From Chaetoceros tenuissimus (Eukaryota > Bacillariophyta > Thalassiosirophyceae > Chaetocerotales > Chaetocerotaceae), in assembly GCA_021927905.1 (NCBI GenBank), contig BLLK01000062.1, forward strand, positions 2,046,001 to 2,110,000: a stretch of 64,000 bases of DNA, in the 5' to 3' direction. Shown piece after piece: positions 19,301 to 30,511 of this stretch. The position numbers and the translations under genes were made by a program. The notes beneath the pieces are model-generated. The model was not told where the DNA came from. It worked only from the letters and a program-made list of their open reading frames with translations, and did no database searches. The number at the start of each line of letters is the position of its first letter. The stretch's first letter is position 1.

Positions 19301-20545
19301 CCCAGGCAACCTGCAAGGTTCAAGTTCCTTACATTCGAACAATCGTTGACCAATTGATCGATTCCTTCGTCAGTAATTTGATATGCGTTTTCCAATGATA
19401 TTTTCTCCAGAGAGTGCATCTTGTAAGTGAGGCAACGCAAACCATCATCCGAGAGTCGATTTGCTCCAGACAGATTCAATTCTACAACATTTTTCGTATT
19501 CAAGCGTCGACTCAGCGAGTCACAACATTTGTCTGTTAATATTAAAGTCCATGCTGACAGATTCCATTCCTTTTCCTCGAGGGGAACATTATCTGGCAGA
19601 ACCTTGTATGCTAGGTTTCGATAATGGTTACTTTTCCCTGGCATTCATGGAGGTTGTTAGTAAAAAAGAAAAAAAAAAACAGAAAAAAAGAAGTGAAACT
19701 TTCCAGCAAGTACTTACTTTTAGTTACAGTATGTAACCACTTTTCACAGCAGTAATCAATATTGATGGACTGTAATTTCAACGAAGGTACGTCGGGCAAC
19801 CAATTTGAAATGCCAGAAGAACCATTCACTCGTCTTGTAACAGCTGCAGTCAGATGTAGAAGTAACTGTATCCTGTAATCTTTTCCATGTTGGGGGTTGC
19901 TTCTAATCTCATTTTATGGTTGTATAAAAGAAGTCTGATATTGATATGATTCAGGCAAAGTACTCAACACTCGTCACGTCTTTCACCTTGATTCGATTCT
20001 CAACGGAAATAATGTTATATGTTTGTATGACGCAAATTGTCAGATATTTTTCAATAAATTCAATCTAAAGAAATGAATTGATGCATTGTTAACTTTCATC
20101 TATATTACTACTGTACAGTTTGCTTTATAATACGCATTGTCGTGTTCTTTTTCTTCAATGCAATACACACAGAAAGACAAGTAAAAACTTCTTGCCCTCC
20201 AGACTGCAATAGTAGTCCTTACCCAGATACTGCGTTCGAACTCCCATCATTCGATTGCTGAAAAACCTCATTAATCATAGTCAAGAGATCCTTCTCGCTT
20301 TCACTGTGGAACGACCTTGGAGTATTTATAGTAGCACTTGTTGGCAAGGATTGTCTGCATCCTCTACCAGGTCTTGACGAGGTCTGAACTTCATCTTGAC
20401 TTATCTTTACCTGCCCATCATATTCATCTACTCGATCGAAGACACTATCATTCGCATCTACCCTGCTAATGTTAGGGAGATGTCTTGAGTGGGAGGAACC
20501 TTGCAGTCTGAATCTTCTGTGCTGTTGAATTTGGGAGATCGTCAT
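16306..20545 (-). CDS. LRR - IQ - WW - B-box scaffold protein, seven exons
   Basis: Seven exons join in frame to 1183 residues: 20545-20223, 19902-19718, 19637-18789, 18713-18609, 18542-17933, 17859-16602 and 16527-16306. Introns are 320, 80, 75, 66, 73 and 74 nt. Residues about 200-710 are cysteine-containing leucine-rich repeats of the GRR1/AMN1 kind (for example NLSGANRLSDDGLRCLTYK, SGCEMITDVGISWLAKGCR). Residues about 730-1060 hold around nine IQ motifs (IQNTWRIYC, IQRNARCFLAK, IQACYRRFRA, IQTALRSFRARQ), calmodulin or centrin sites. A WW domain is made by the last join: WSQEDQRPFYYNK|KTKESTWTKP. A B-box zinc finger follows (CSNCEIYDAQLHCKNC, CLFCFKTIH, AHDAYTL). The role is probably a calcium-linked scaffold. 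The first intron is the least certain join: its exons sit in a duplicated block, and no other in-frame start was found. Confidence 0.75.
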
Positions 20546-20979
20546 TTCAATTGTTTCAGTTGAGAATACTCTTTTCCATTTTTAGGAGAGAAATTTTATG
20601 AGACCGTCTATTGACTATTAAATGCAAATCCAAACCAGCAGCATTTCCCGAATATCTTCCGCGTTAATCTTTGAAGTAAAAATTGTCAACGTTTGCGAAG
20701 GGGTGAACATGTATGAGATTCCCCAGAATAGGTGGGCTTCTTGAGAACTTGGTGTGACAAAACCTGCCATGTTGTCGATAAGTAAGGTATAGTACATTCA
20801 AGAATATTCGTCCGATGCCATTATTTCTTACTTCCAAAGCCAAATACGATTAGGCGAGGAAACTTTTTGAAGTAAAGTGTCAGTGTCCAGTTGATGTTTG
20901 GAACTATTAGAGAAGGTTTCTGCACAAATAAATTTCGTGAAAAATAATCAAACCTTCTAGAGAGAAATTCTCATAAAGG

Positions 20980-21063
20980 AAGGAAACATTCTTTCTTTCT
21001 AGAAAAGCGTCAACAAGCCCTTGATATTTGAAACTCTGAACACCTGAATATTCTCTCTTTCTG
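20980..21063. repeat. Diverged copy of the inverted-repeat hairpin
   Basis: Homologous to the element at 22401-22484 but the arms have drifted apart (AGAAAAGCGTC against TTTGAAACTCTGA). The loop reads CAAGCCCTTGAT on the plus strand, whereas the copy at 22401 reads ATCAAGGGCTTG, so the central part is flipped relative to flanks that stay in the same direction. Confidence 0.5.
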
Positions 21064-21673
21064 GATACGTCAGTACTCCATTAAATTTCGGAAGTTCAAC
21101 TTGAAAGTTAATAGAGAAGCCCATAGTCCGGAATGCTTTGGGGTTCGCTGCAGTGAACAAAATGCAATAGTTGTTCCAAGTTTGAGTCAATCATTTCTTT
21201 GTATGCATAAGTCACTACTTCTTTTCGATACTCCATATACCTCCCAACGGCATTTCACTGTAAAAGACTTCCTATTATACCGAAGAGTAAGGACAAGATC
21301 TTATCCAATAATTCGCCTTGTAGCAGCTGCAGTCCTGTAGTCTCTTCCATGTTGGGGTCGCTTTTAATCTCAACTTACGGTTGCAGAAGAAGGTATTGGT
21401 ACGGTTCAATTACTCAATACTTATCCTGCTTTTCACTTTGGTTTGATTCGATTCTCATTGGGAAATAATATCATGTATTACGAGTTTGACTCAAATTGCT
21501 TGTTGTTTTCAAAAGATTCAATCTAAAAATGACATGGATGCATTGATTTAGCTTATAATTTACACTACTACTATACACTTTGCTTTACGGTATGCGCATT
21601 GTTATGTCGTTTCCTCTGATACAGTGACATACAGTAAAACTTCTTCCTCTCAAGACTGTATTGGCCCACTTAC

Positions 21674-21984
21674 TGGGATTCTACGGTCCAACTTCCATCA
21701 TTCGATTGCTGAAAAACCTCATTAATCATAGTCAAGAGATCCTTCTCGCTTTCCCTGTGGAACGACCTCGGAGTGTGTACAGTAGCATTTGTTGGCGAGG
21801 ATTGTCTGGATCTCCAAACAGGTCTTGACGAGATCTGTACTTCATCTTGGTTTTTCATTATTTGCCCATCATATTCATCTACTCGATCGAAGACGCAATC
21901 ATCACAGCTAATGTTAGGGAGATGTCTTGAGTGGGAAGAACCTTGCAGTCTGAATCTTCTGTGCTGTTGAATTTGGGAGATCAT
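21674..21984 (-). other. Duplicate of exon 1, possible alternative first exon
   Basis: A frame starting MISQIQQHRRFRLQGSSHSR that is roughly 75-80 percent identical to exon 1 of the LRR-IQ-WW-B-box gene (MTISQIQQHRRF...). It ends in a good donor (CCCA|GTAAGTGG). Its length, 311 nt, leaves phase 2, exactly like the 323-nt exon 1, so either exon could splice to exon 2 at 19902 without changing the frame. The matching second exon of this copy (about 21310-21350) has lost about 25 bases and its acceptor, so the copy is unlikely to make its own gene. It is either an alternative first exon with its own promoter or a fossil. Confidence 0.5.
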
Positions 21985-22400
21985 GATTTTGACGAGTTGT
22001 GGGTATTCTAATTTTTCTCAGGGAGAAATTTTATGAGACCACCTATTGGCTAGCACAAAAGTTTAACAAGGATTTTGGAAGAAAGATCTTCGGCGTCTTT
22101 TGATGTCAGGTGTCAGGGGGATGAGAAGGGGTGAATGTGGGAGGGCTGGGCTTCTCAGATAGCATGGTATGTTGTCAAGACAACGAAAAGTACATCCGAT
22201 AAGAGTATTTCCTATTTGGAATTAACTTCGAAACTGAAATACGATTACTGTGGAATTTTTTCGACATGAAATGTCATGATTCATCTGATGTAGGAACACT
22301 CCGTACTTACTCATACTGAAAACGCATTGGGCTTCCTTGCATTTTGAGATGGTTTTCTGCTCTCAAAACCTTGCTTCCACAAAAAATAAGAAAGAGAAAA

Positions 22401-22484
22401 CTGAAAACATATTCCTTCTTTCTGCAAAGTGTCAAACATCAAGGGCTTGCTGACACTTTGCAGAAAGAGGGAATATGTTTTCAG
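22401..22484. repeat. Long inverted repeat, 34-base arms with a 16-base loop
   Basis: The arm 22401-22434 begins CTGAAAACATATTCC and ends AAAGTGTCA; the arm 22451-22484 is its reverse complement with a single mismatch. The loop is 22435-22450. RNA from either strand would fold to a hairpin of pre-miRNA size. It may instead be a foldback DNA element. The near identity of the arms points to recent origin or gene conversion, in contrast to the drifted copy at 20980-21063. Confidence 0.75.
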
Positions 22485-23681
22485 TAATCTCTTTTGCATT
22501 GAGAAGCCCGGAATGGTTTGGTTCGTGTGTCGATGCTAGATTGCTGGATATGGTTCTTCAATAATCGCACAGGTAAGGGAAACTGAATTACTAATGTTAG
22601 TGCAACCTTTACAATCGTAATCTAAATCTTGGTTAGACTCCTAATTCCTGATTTCGAAGAAAAACAGTGTTCCAGTAAAAGAGTACATGTCGCCCCAAAT
22701 ATCAAGGCCTCAAAGAGATACTTTACATAGCTTCCATCGCCATCTTTATCAGTCATAGAGTTCGAATTGTACCAAAGAGTAAGTGTAAAATCTTTGGGCT
22801 GGGATAGTGATTCTTCTTTATCTTCTTCTCACAATGAGATTGAGGTACGAAGTACGCTCATTATTTAGTATCTTTGCCACTTGCCTCATGTAAGTGACAA
22901 GATTTTACAATCTAACTGTACAATTCCACTTGATCTTGGTCATACTGCTATACATATAGATACGTATAAAATAATAAAACTGCTGTAGTAGAGTCATATT
23001 TCTTTGCAATGTAATATATGAGGAGATCAATATGGTTCAAAGAGGTTCAAAGTGACTGGAAGTAAAAGTCCATTTTTCCCTGGTACAAGGAGAAGAATTC
23101 TTGAGTTTGCATAGTATCACTAGTCCGTGTAAACCTATCTGAACATATTCGAAGCCCAGGTGACAATTGTAGGTGTTTCAAATCTTCATGTTCTTCTGAG
23201 ATCTGCATGATACATTGTTTTTTTCTTTATAATATACGACCAATGCTGGCTTCATCCAAGTCCGCCATTGTGATTGAGGATGGATAAAATGTACGGTACA
23301 AGTGTGAAAGCCAAATACGATAGGACAAGTAAAGATTAGAAAAGAGATAGGAGGTGATTGGGATCATACTTTGGTCTGATTTCAGTGCTGTGAAAAAAGC
23401 CAGCAAGCTACATTGTAGAAATCCCTTTGATTTCGTGAACAAAATTAATACAGTTTATTTACAGTTATATCTGTTCTAAAATAGATCTTTGACAGATCAT
23501 ACATAAGCAAAAGCATTGTGCTACGGTATCTAGTGCGTACCTTATCTTACCAACTGGAACAGATGAACAGATGTGTAGTATTCTGATATCATTTGAGAGT
23601 ATAATACTTCTCCTCTCCTGACAACTATTCAATATATTTACGCACCCACTGTCACTCTAAAAGAAGAAAGCAATCGAGGCC

Positions 23682-25233
23682 ATGTTGACTGTCATCAGTG
23701 CGGGGATCATTGGAATTATTTTTCGACTTGCTCTGTGCTATGATGCATTCAATGACGGGCTCATGACGTACTATACTCAAAGTGATGCACTTCAATCACT
23801 CTTGTTTCATCCAAACTATCTCCTTGAAAACATTCGAGAAAATATTTTTCGTTCGCACCACACCAACAATTCAAACCCACTCATCACAGTCTTGATGGAA
23901 AAGCTGCTAAACGCAGCTCCAAACTTGAACCATGAAGTAGTACTCACTCTAGCAGCCATCATTATGGATATCATGATTGCGATTCAGCTGTATAAACTTG
24001 CAAAGGCATACACTGAAATGAAATATGATCATAGCACTTACGAGTCAGATTTAGAAAATATTATGAACCCTAGGATTCATCCCATAAATGCGGAAAGACA
24101 AGTATTATTCGGAATGAGATTTGAAGATAACAACCCTCAAACCAGGGGCATCTTCTGCAATGCAAATTTACCATTCATATGTAGTATGGCCTACTTTCTG
24201 AATCCATTGACAATAATTACATCAGCTTGTGGTATTGCATCAATACAGGGGATTGTGGTACTTCTCATTGTGATGAGCATGCACTTTGCCATTACTGGCA
24301 ATGCAAATAAAAGTGGACTTTGTTTGGCATTGTTGGTACAATTGGATGTTTATCATGTAATCTTCTTGATCCCATTAGCCATTATTTGGATGCAGGGTTA
24401 TGAATTTCAATCGCAAAAATTAAAGGGCAAACGTCCTAGTTGGCATTGTAAGTAGAATTGAGTATTGCTTTCTCGAGCATTCCTTTCGGAAGCGTTGCTT
24501 TCAAATATTCATTCTATTGCTCACTTTTCACTAATACAAACTTTCTACCATTTCAGTCTATGCAGTATGCTTTTCATTTTGGTACATGGTATCTACTATT
24601 TCCGCTCTCATTCTATTCGGTTGGAGCTTCTCATCCTTTTTGCAATCATTCAATCTTACGAAGAACTTTGAGGATGTTTATCCTAATATTGGAATGGATT
24701 GGTATTTTCTCATCAATACATTTGCAAGATACAAGGATTATTTTATTGTTTTATGTTCGGGATTTCTATTCCTATTCTGTATTCCGTTATTGGTCCGATT
24801 TTACAAGTATCCTTTGGAAATGATGATTATGTTTCTACTTTTGAAGGCAATTTTTCATCCATTACCTACAGTGATAGATGTTTTTTTGGTAGTCGGGATA
24901 ATATCTATTGCCAGAAGGACTGTGGCAAGAATGAGCATTTATTCTTTGATATGTTTGCTTGCCCTTCCGGTCCCGATAGGTCTATACATTGTTGATTATG
25001 ATTTATGGTTAAAGAGCGGTAGCGGAAATGCAAATTATATGTTTTTCCAGTGCTTGGCATACAACCTCTTTGTTGGGTTAATATTACTAGATTTCATGGC
25101 AAGCACTTTGAATAGAGATAAGGCATTAGTCTTGACAGAAAAGCAGAATAGGGAAGTGTCTTTAGAATCCACGTCAACAGATGCAGGAGCTAACAACGAT
25201 AGCAACATCGATGATGCAAAAAAGGAAGATTAA
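23682..25233 (+). CDS. PIGU: GPI transamidase subunit PIG-U
   Basis: Two exons, 23682-24447 and 24557-25233, give 480 residues; the 109-nt intron has GTAAGT and TTTCAG ends and the join reads SWH|FYAVCFSFWYMVS in frame. PIG-U (yeast Gab1/Cdc91) is a multi-pass ER protein of the complex that attaches GPI anchors to secreted proteins. Marks of the family are LALCYDAFNDGL after the first membrane segment, SMAYFLNPLTIITSACG in the middle, and PNIGMDWYFLINTFARYKDYFIVL, the conserved P-N-xG-xxWYF block after the second luminal loop. About nine hydrophobic segments are visible. The C-terminus (TDAGANNDSNIDDAKKED) is an acidic tail without the usual ER retention signal. It lies just right of the duplicated block and divergent from the scaffold gene. 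Confidence 0.88.
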
Positions 25234-25407
25234 ACGATATCATATATCGAATATGAAGAACAACCAGTCCTGAAATGTATAATCCTAATTACTTCAGGAA
25301 AAGATGATTGATAAATTGTTTATTTTAAAATAAAAATACATTTGTTCATATGAATGAAACGAAATTCTTTAGCTGAAAGGAGATTCGACAGTTTTTCATT
25401 ACCCTAT

Positions 25408-28400
25408 TCAAGATTCAAACATTTCTCCTCCATCTTCAAGGTCCCAACTCTTACTTCTCGTTGTATTATATGTCATACCACTCAGTGAAATTAACAGTTC
25501 CGCAACATCGGAGGCATTCTCGACAAAGTAGGAGGCGTTACTTACTTTCCTACCGACAGTAATGGTGAAAGCGTGTTCGGGGATCGCTCCACCAGCTGCG
25601 CAAGACTGTGCGATTACCGAGAATAAGGATGTAAACATCTTCTCGTCAGACACATCATCACCGACGCACAAGACAAAATCTGGCATAGTAGTATTTTTAA
25701 GCACTTCTTTGACGACGAGACCTTTGTTCAGTTTTCTTGGCACAACCTCTACAACACCTTTCAGAGTTACAATGCGAACATCAAATAACTTCAGTTCTAC
25801 TTCAAGCTCCTCCAACAAAGTTTTCGCCAAAAGATTACCCCATTCTGGATCACATGAATAATATGACCAACCTATACTCGAGGATGTAATTTTTACAAAA
25901 GATCCATTGGATCTTGCTGTGTACTTCGCTAGAATTGGAAGTGTTACTTGTTTTACTGCGTTGAAGTCAACTCCCAAATCCGAAGTATCCCATTTTCTTG
26001 GAGTGTTCGGGTCAATTCTGCATACAGGATGTGAAAGACTACCTCCATTCCCAGAAGTAAGACCCAAGCCATCAATGTGTCCAATGGCATTTTCTATGTT
26101 CCTCTCTGTATCTCCAGATACAACGTAAACTACATTTCGAGGGTCCTCACAAAGCTTGATGAGTGCATCGATAGATTCTTTTGGAGGTTTGTTTCCACTA
26201 GTTACAAGCATTTCCCTTTTCAAATATTTTCCAGGAGGTTCCTTCATCACAATCGTCCCATTGAAATCTATAAATAGAACTCTCTTGCTCGCTGCATTGA
26301 ATGCATCCAAAACCGCATTAGGATCTAGAGGCATAGAAGAAATTTGTACCTCCGTTGGGTTCACAGAATCCATCTTGGAAGCTTTCTTAGTATTAAGATC
26401 ACCACTGCTATTTTCTCTTTCTGTTGCAGCAGTGACATCTGTCAAATCTTTCAAGACTCTTCTAGTCCAAAGACCAGAAGAACTTGAAGCGACAAAAGTA
26501 ATATCTCTCTCATGTCTACTTGTCTTCTCTTCTAAGGACATTGTGAGCGCTGTGTCGATTGCAGTAGAAGAAGCTTGGATATCATATGGATTCACTCTCA
26601 ACGCTCCGTTTAGGATACTACAAACAGCTGAAAATTCGGAGGTGATTGTAACACCAGGAGAATTCGGCTTTTTGTGTGCGTATACATACTCAAGTGGAAG
26701 TAGATTCAGCCCTTCTCGGATTGGTACAGCCATGAATATGTCAGAGGACAACCATAATGCAAGTCGCCTTTCCCTTTGCAAATCAGAACCATTATGTTCT
26801 TCGTAGTGAATTACACTGGTTCCAAATGTCTTTTGGATGCGTTTTACTAAATAACGCACATGTGCCAATGTATCCGCCTCATCGTTCTTTCTGTTATTTG
26901 GAATCATGCAGATCTGAACCATTGCAACTTTGTCTCTCCAATTCGGATAATCTGTCAACAGTCTCTCAAAAGCTAGTAACTTTAGACTTACACCCGATAA
27001 TCCCTGCGCAATATCGATACCTGAAATAACAGTACGGCCTCTGCTTTCAAGTTTGATACTCTCTGCCGCACTTTGAACCACTTGACTTTGAATCTTGCGA
27101 TCAACAACATCCGCTTCAATGGACACATTACTGATTGTGACAAGCACTTTAGTTCCTCTATACCGAACCCCAATTAATCCACCAACTAGACTTTCATGCG
27201 ATAAACCTAAGATTCTTTTTGATGCATTCAGAAAATGTCTTGCGTGATCAAAAGCATGGAAACCAATCACATCAGCATGCAACATTCCTTCTAGAATATC
27301 CACCCCTCGTTCTAATTCACGGAAAACCTGACTGGTAGGGAATGGAATATGTGAAAAAAATACCATCTCCAGGGTACGTTCTCCCCTTTGACTCATTTCA
27401 GCTTCATGAAGTAACTTAGGCAAGAGCAAAAGGTGATAATCATGCACCCATACTACATCATTTGGAGCAACAATATCAATCAAGGCATTTGCAAACGCCT
27501 GGTTTACCATCTGAAATGTATGCCACCAGTGGTCTAAGCGCGATTGATCCCAATGATTGGAATCCATAGGAAGCACGTAATTTCCATCTTTGTTGAAAAA
27601 ATTGTTTTCACCCCAACCACTCTTCGCAATATCCAACAAATCAATATTATGAAATGCAGGCCATAATATCTGTTTACACATTCCATAGTAGAACGAATCA
27701 ACAGTCTCATTTGTGAAAAATAATGGTATACAGTTGAGCGGTTTGAGAACTTCTTGTATCTTAACTCTGTCTTCTTCATTTTCGACATTGTGTGATACAG
27801 TTCCAAGCCAGTATGTATCATAATCCTTCGTTACACTACCATGCTCAGTTTTAGCAATCAGAGAATCTGTAAATTCAGCAAAGAATTCTCCTGTCACTTC
27901 ATTCTTCACTAGATTCACAGGTAAATGGTAACAAACAAGGAAGATACGTTTATCTCTCAATAATTCTTCTGTCGTAAGCAGCTCTTCGTCCATATTTTCA
28001 TTGTCTGCTTCACGTTGTGCTACAATTTCACGATAAACTTGCAATGAATAGTCATTTGGATTATTAAATGTATCAATCCTTATTCCATCTGATGTTCTTT
28101 CTGCACCATCAGCCGTATCTGTAGATTTTGACATGGCTACTTCTGCCTCTGTAAAAGATGATACATCGACATCAATACTTCTGAATGGAAGTTCGTCCAA
28201 AGACTTTTGCATCTATAAGACACGAAAAGTTTTAGCATATGATGCAGAGAATGACAAAAATATGCCATCAATATCTTCATTTTCACTTACCACTTTCATG
28301 TCATCACCATGATTTTGAATATCAAAAGGATCCTCCCACTGACCAATATGTACAAGTCCATCAAGACCATCACTGGTCATTTGATCTGTAGTATCAATCT

Positions 28401-28764
28401 GTTCTTGATTAATAATACTAGCACCTGGAGTAACCACCAAGTATCTGTATCGATGTTGAAACATGCCTGTATCAGAAATAGTATTAACCGCACAAATTAC
28501 AGGACAACGAGTGCGCCAAAGTGGATATTCTTCAGGTGTAGTTACCAATTCGACACTGCTACTGTAGAGAGATTTTTCTTGAATAGATGGATCCTGTTGA
28601 TCAGTTACAAACGAGTTCCCAGCTGCTACACTTGATCCCCATAGGTTCGCAGACGTAACTCGAAGAGAAGATCCTATGGGCAGTTCTGCTCGACATGCAA
28701 AGTGAAGTTTGACCACTTTTCCGTCGAGAAGAGAACCATCATTCGTATCCATTGCCATCACCAT
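25408..28764 (-). CDS. CBM20 - trehalose-phosphate synthase - phosphatase fusion, class II-like
   Basis: Exons 28764-28291 and 28212-25408, with a 78-nt phase-0 intron, encode 1092 residues. Residues about 15-150 form a CBM20 starch-binding domain (VKLHFACRAEL, GNSF, YPLWRTRCPV, FQHRYRYLVV). Residues about 205-690 are GT20 (VCYHLPVNL, WVHDYHLLLLPKLLHE, FFSHIPFPTSQVFREL). Residues about 800-1060 are a HAD-type trehalose-phosphatase (FIDFNGTIV, VVSGDTERN, VGDDVSDEKMF). Key sites differ from active enzymes: the UDP-glucose phosphate-binding block, normally DRLDYIKG, reads GIDIAQG, so both the Arg and Lys are gone, and the HAD motif DxDGT reads DFNGT. Plant class II TPS proteins are likewise fused and mostly non-catalytic regulators. 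A sugar-sensing role at a storage glucan is inferred, but diatoms store soluble chrysolaminarin rather than starch, so the CBM20 ligand is open. Confidence 0.9.
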
Positions 28765-29104
28765 TTTGAAGATGGTATTATGGAACTTGAACAGCTGTTA
28801 GCCTTGCTTCAGTGGAGACAGAGATAGATGAGTATCTATGCGGACGACAGCAATAATTTCCATAAAAAAGAACGAAAAGAACGAAATCTTTCTCGAACCA
28901 AACTCAAAAGGTTATGTATTTGTAACCCTCAAAGGTTGGGACTTTATGAATATTTATATCAGGCAGATTCACCACCGCCATTCAAATTCCAGCCAATTCA
29001 GCCATCATTGAAATTTGCTCCTGTTGCTCATCTTTTCTATTAATAAAAACAATAAACACAATTGAAATTGAAACCAATACAAACTTTTAATACAATCAAT
29101 AAGC
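28765..29104. promoter_or_regulatory. Divergent promoter region, TPS fusion and BRX1
   Basis: About 340 AT-rich bases between the starts at 28764 and 29105. No box is certain and no gene is seen. Confidence 0.35.
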
Positions 29105-30398
29105 ATGTCATCCAACAAACGACAGAAGAAGCAAGTAATCTTGGCAGATGACTCAGATTCTGAATCTTCAACTGCATCTGAGCCAGCTCAATTAATAACT
29201 ACTTCAACACCAAAACCTGCATACAAATTCGAGTCAGATGGTCGTTACCATAACAAACAACGGTGTCTTGTTATCTGTAGTAGAGGAATTACTTCCAGAT
29301 ATCGTCACTTTCTTGAAGATCTCAAAACTCTTATCCCTCATCATAAGCGTGAATCTAAACTCGATGCATCTAAGAATGATAAGGGAGGGATCGGACAAGC
29401 CATTAATGATATCTGCGAGATGAGGGGGTGTAATTCAGTATGCTTTTTAGAAATGAGAAAGAGACAAGATGCTTATTTGTGGCTCGGAAAGACTGGAAGT
29501 GAATTAGGACCATCTGCAAAATTTTTAATTGAGAATGTGCATACTATGGATGAATTGAAATTGACTGGAAATTGTATGAAGGGTTCTAGACCTATTTTGA
29601 CCTTTGATGAAGGGTTTGAGAATGCAAATGAATTGAAGTTGATCAAGTGTTTATTGATAGATGTATTTGGAACTCCTAGAGGGCATCCAAAAAGTAAACC
29701 TTTTGTAGACCGTGTCATGAGCTTTTACTATTGTGATGGAAAGGTGAGTGTTTTTGATCTAGATGAAATGTAGAGTTTGGGCATGATCTAGCTATTCCCA
29801 GAGATTATAATCAATAGATGAGCGTATGTCAGAAGCTTCGGCTTATGAGATGAAATCTATTTTGTAAATGAGGGATGAAGTCAGTTTGGTTCATAATTTG
29901 GTTGTTCCAGAGATTATAAACAATAGATGAGCGTATGTCAGAAGCTTCGGCTTATGAGATGAAATCTATTTTGTACATGAGGAATTTATACCTTGAGATT
30001 ACTGAAGATGGACATTACATTCATTCTGCTATCTAACTTTTACTTTCTTTTGTCTTTGCCAGATCTGGGTACGTAATTACCAAATTGTTGAGGAACATGC
30101 TAGTAATGCAAAGGAAGCAAATACAGAGAAGAAACTTACCGGAAGTGATATGAAGACTTCTCTTGTAGAAATTGGACCTAGATTCGTCATGAATCCAATC
30201 CGAGTGTTTAGAGGATCATTCGGAGGCCAGACTTTGTATCAAAATAGTGACTTTGTGAGTCCAAATGCTATTAGAGCAGAAAACAACAGAGGCAAGGGGT
30301 TAGAGTACGAGTCTAGGAAAATGCACCAAAAGAAGAGAAAGGAGAGAGATGAAAGTATTGTTGTACCTGAAGACCCTCTTGATTCAGTTTTCAAGTAG
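29105..30398 (+). CDS. BRX1: Ribosome biogenesis protein BRX1
   Basis: Two exons, 29105-29743 and 30063-30398, encode 324 residues; the intron is 319 nt, long for this window. The join reads YYCDGK|IWVRNYQIVEE in frame. The Brix domain occupies about 52-260: QRCLVICSRGITSRYRHFLEDLKTLIPHHK, then CEMRGCNSVCFLEMRKRQDAYLWL, GPSAKFLIENVHTMDELKLTGNC and LLIDVFGTPRGHPKSKPFVDRV, followed by VEIGPRFVMNPIRVFRGSFGG. These are specific to BRX1 among Brix proteins (the EMRKRxDxYLW and GPSAKFLxxNVHTMxELKxxGN blocks). BRX1 works in the nucleolus on early 60S ribosomal subunit assembly. N- and C-terminal ends are charged tails with nuclear signals (NKRQKK, KKRKERDE). Confidence 0.95.
29775..29985 (+). repeat. 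Direct repeat of 109-base period inside the BRX1 intron
   Basis: Copy 1 about 29775-29876, copy 2 about 29884-29985. A core of nearly 70 bases, from AGAGATTATAA through GATGAGCGTATG to GAAATCTATTTTGTA, differs at one position. Each core holds AAGC-TTCG-GCTT, a stem closed by a UUCG tetraloop. Nested RNA genes in ribosome-protein and ribosome-factor introns are common, so a small RNA pair is possible. I could not place good snoRNA boxes. Confidence 0.65.
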
Positions 30399-30511
30399 AT
30401 AAGAATAATGTGTAATATTTCCTACTGAGTTCAATTAACAATGCAAGGAAAAGACAACTCGTTCATTCGACCCTACTTATTAGTATTTACATCAATTTGT
30501 ATATGCATTAG

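Larger units (their letters stand above)
19820..23460. repeat. Decaying tandem duplication covering the 5' end of the LRR-IQ-WW-B-box gene
   Basis: Three unequal copies of a block of about 1.4 kb. Copy A (about 19820-21305) holds exons 1 and 2 of the scaffold gene. Copy B (about 21306-22790) repeats them: the exon-1 starts at 20545 and 21984 are 1439 bases apart, and shared marks recur, such as CAGCTGCAGTC with CTTCCATGTTGGGG at 19845/21325 and GAAGCCC with CCGGAATG at about 21117/22503. Copy C (about 22600-23460) is weaker: it keeps AAAGAGTAAG near 22777 and AAAGCCAAATACGATxxGG near 23308 (copy A at 20836). Identity is high in exon 1 and low elsewhere. Confidence 0.7.

Noticed and set aside
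23227-23442. 71-residue frame in the third array copy
   Set aside because: No similarity to the exon-1 protein that I can see; most likely chance in decaying sequence.
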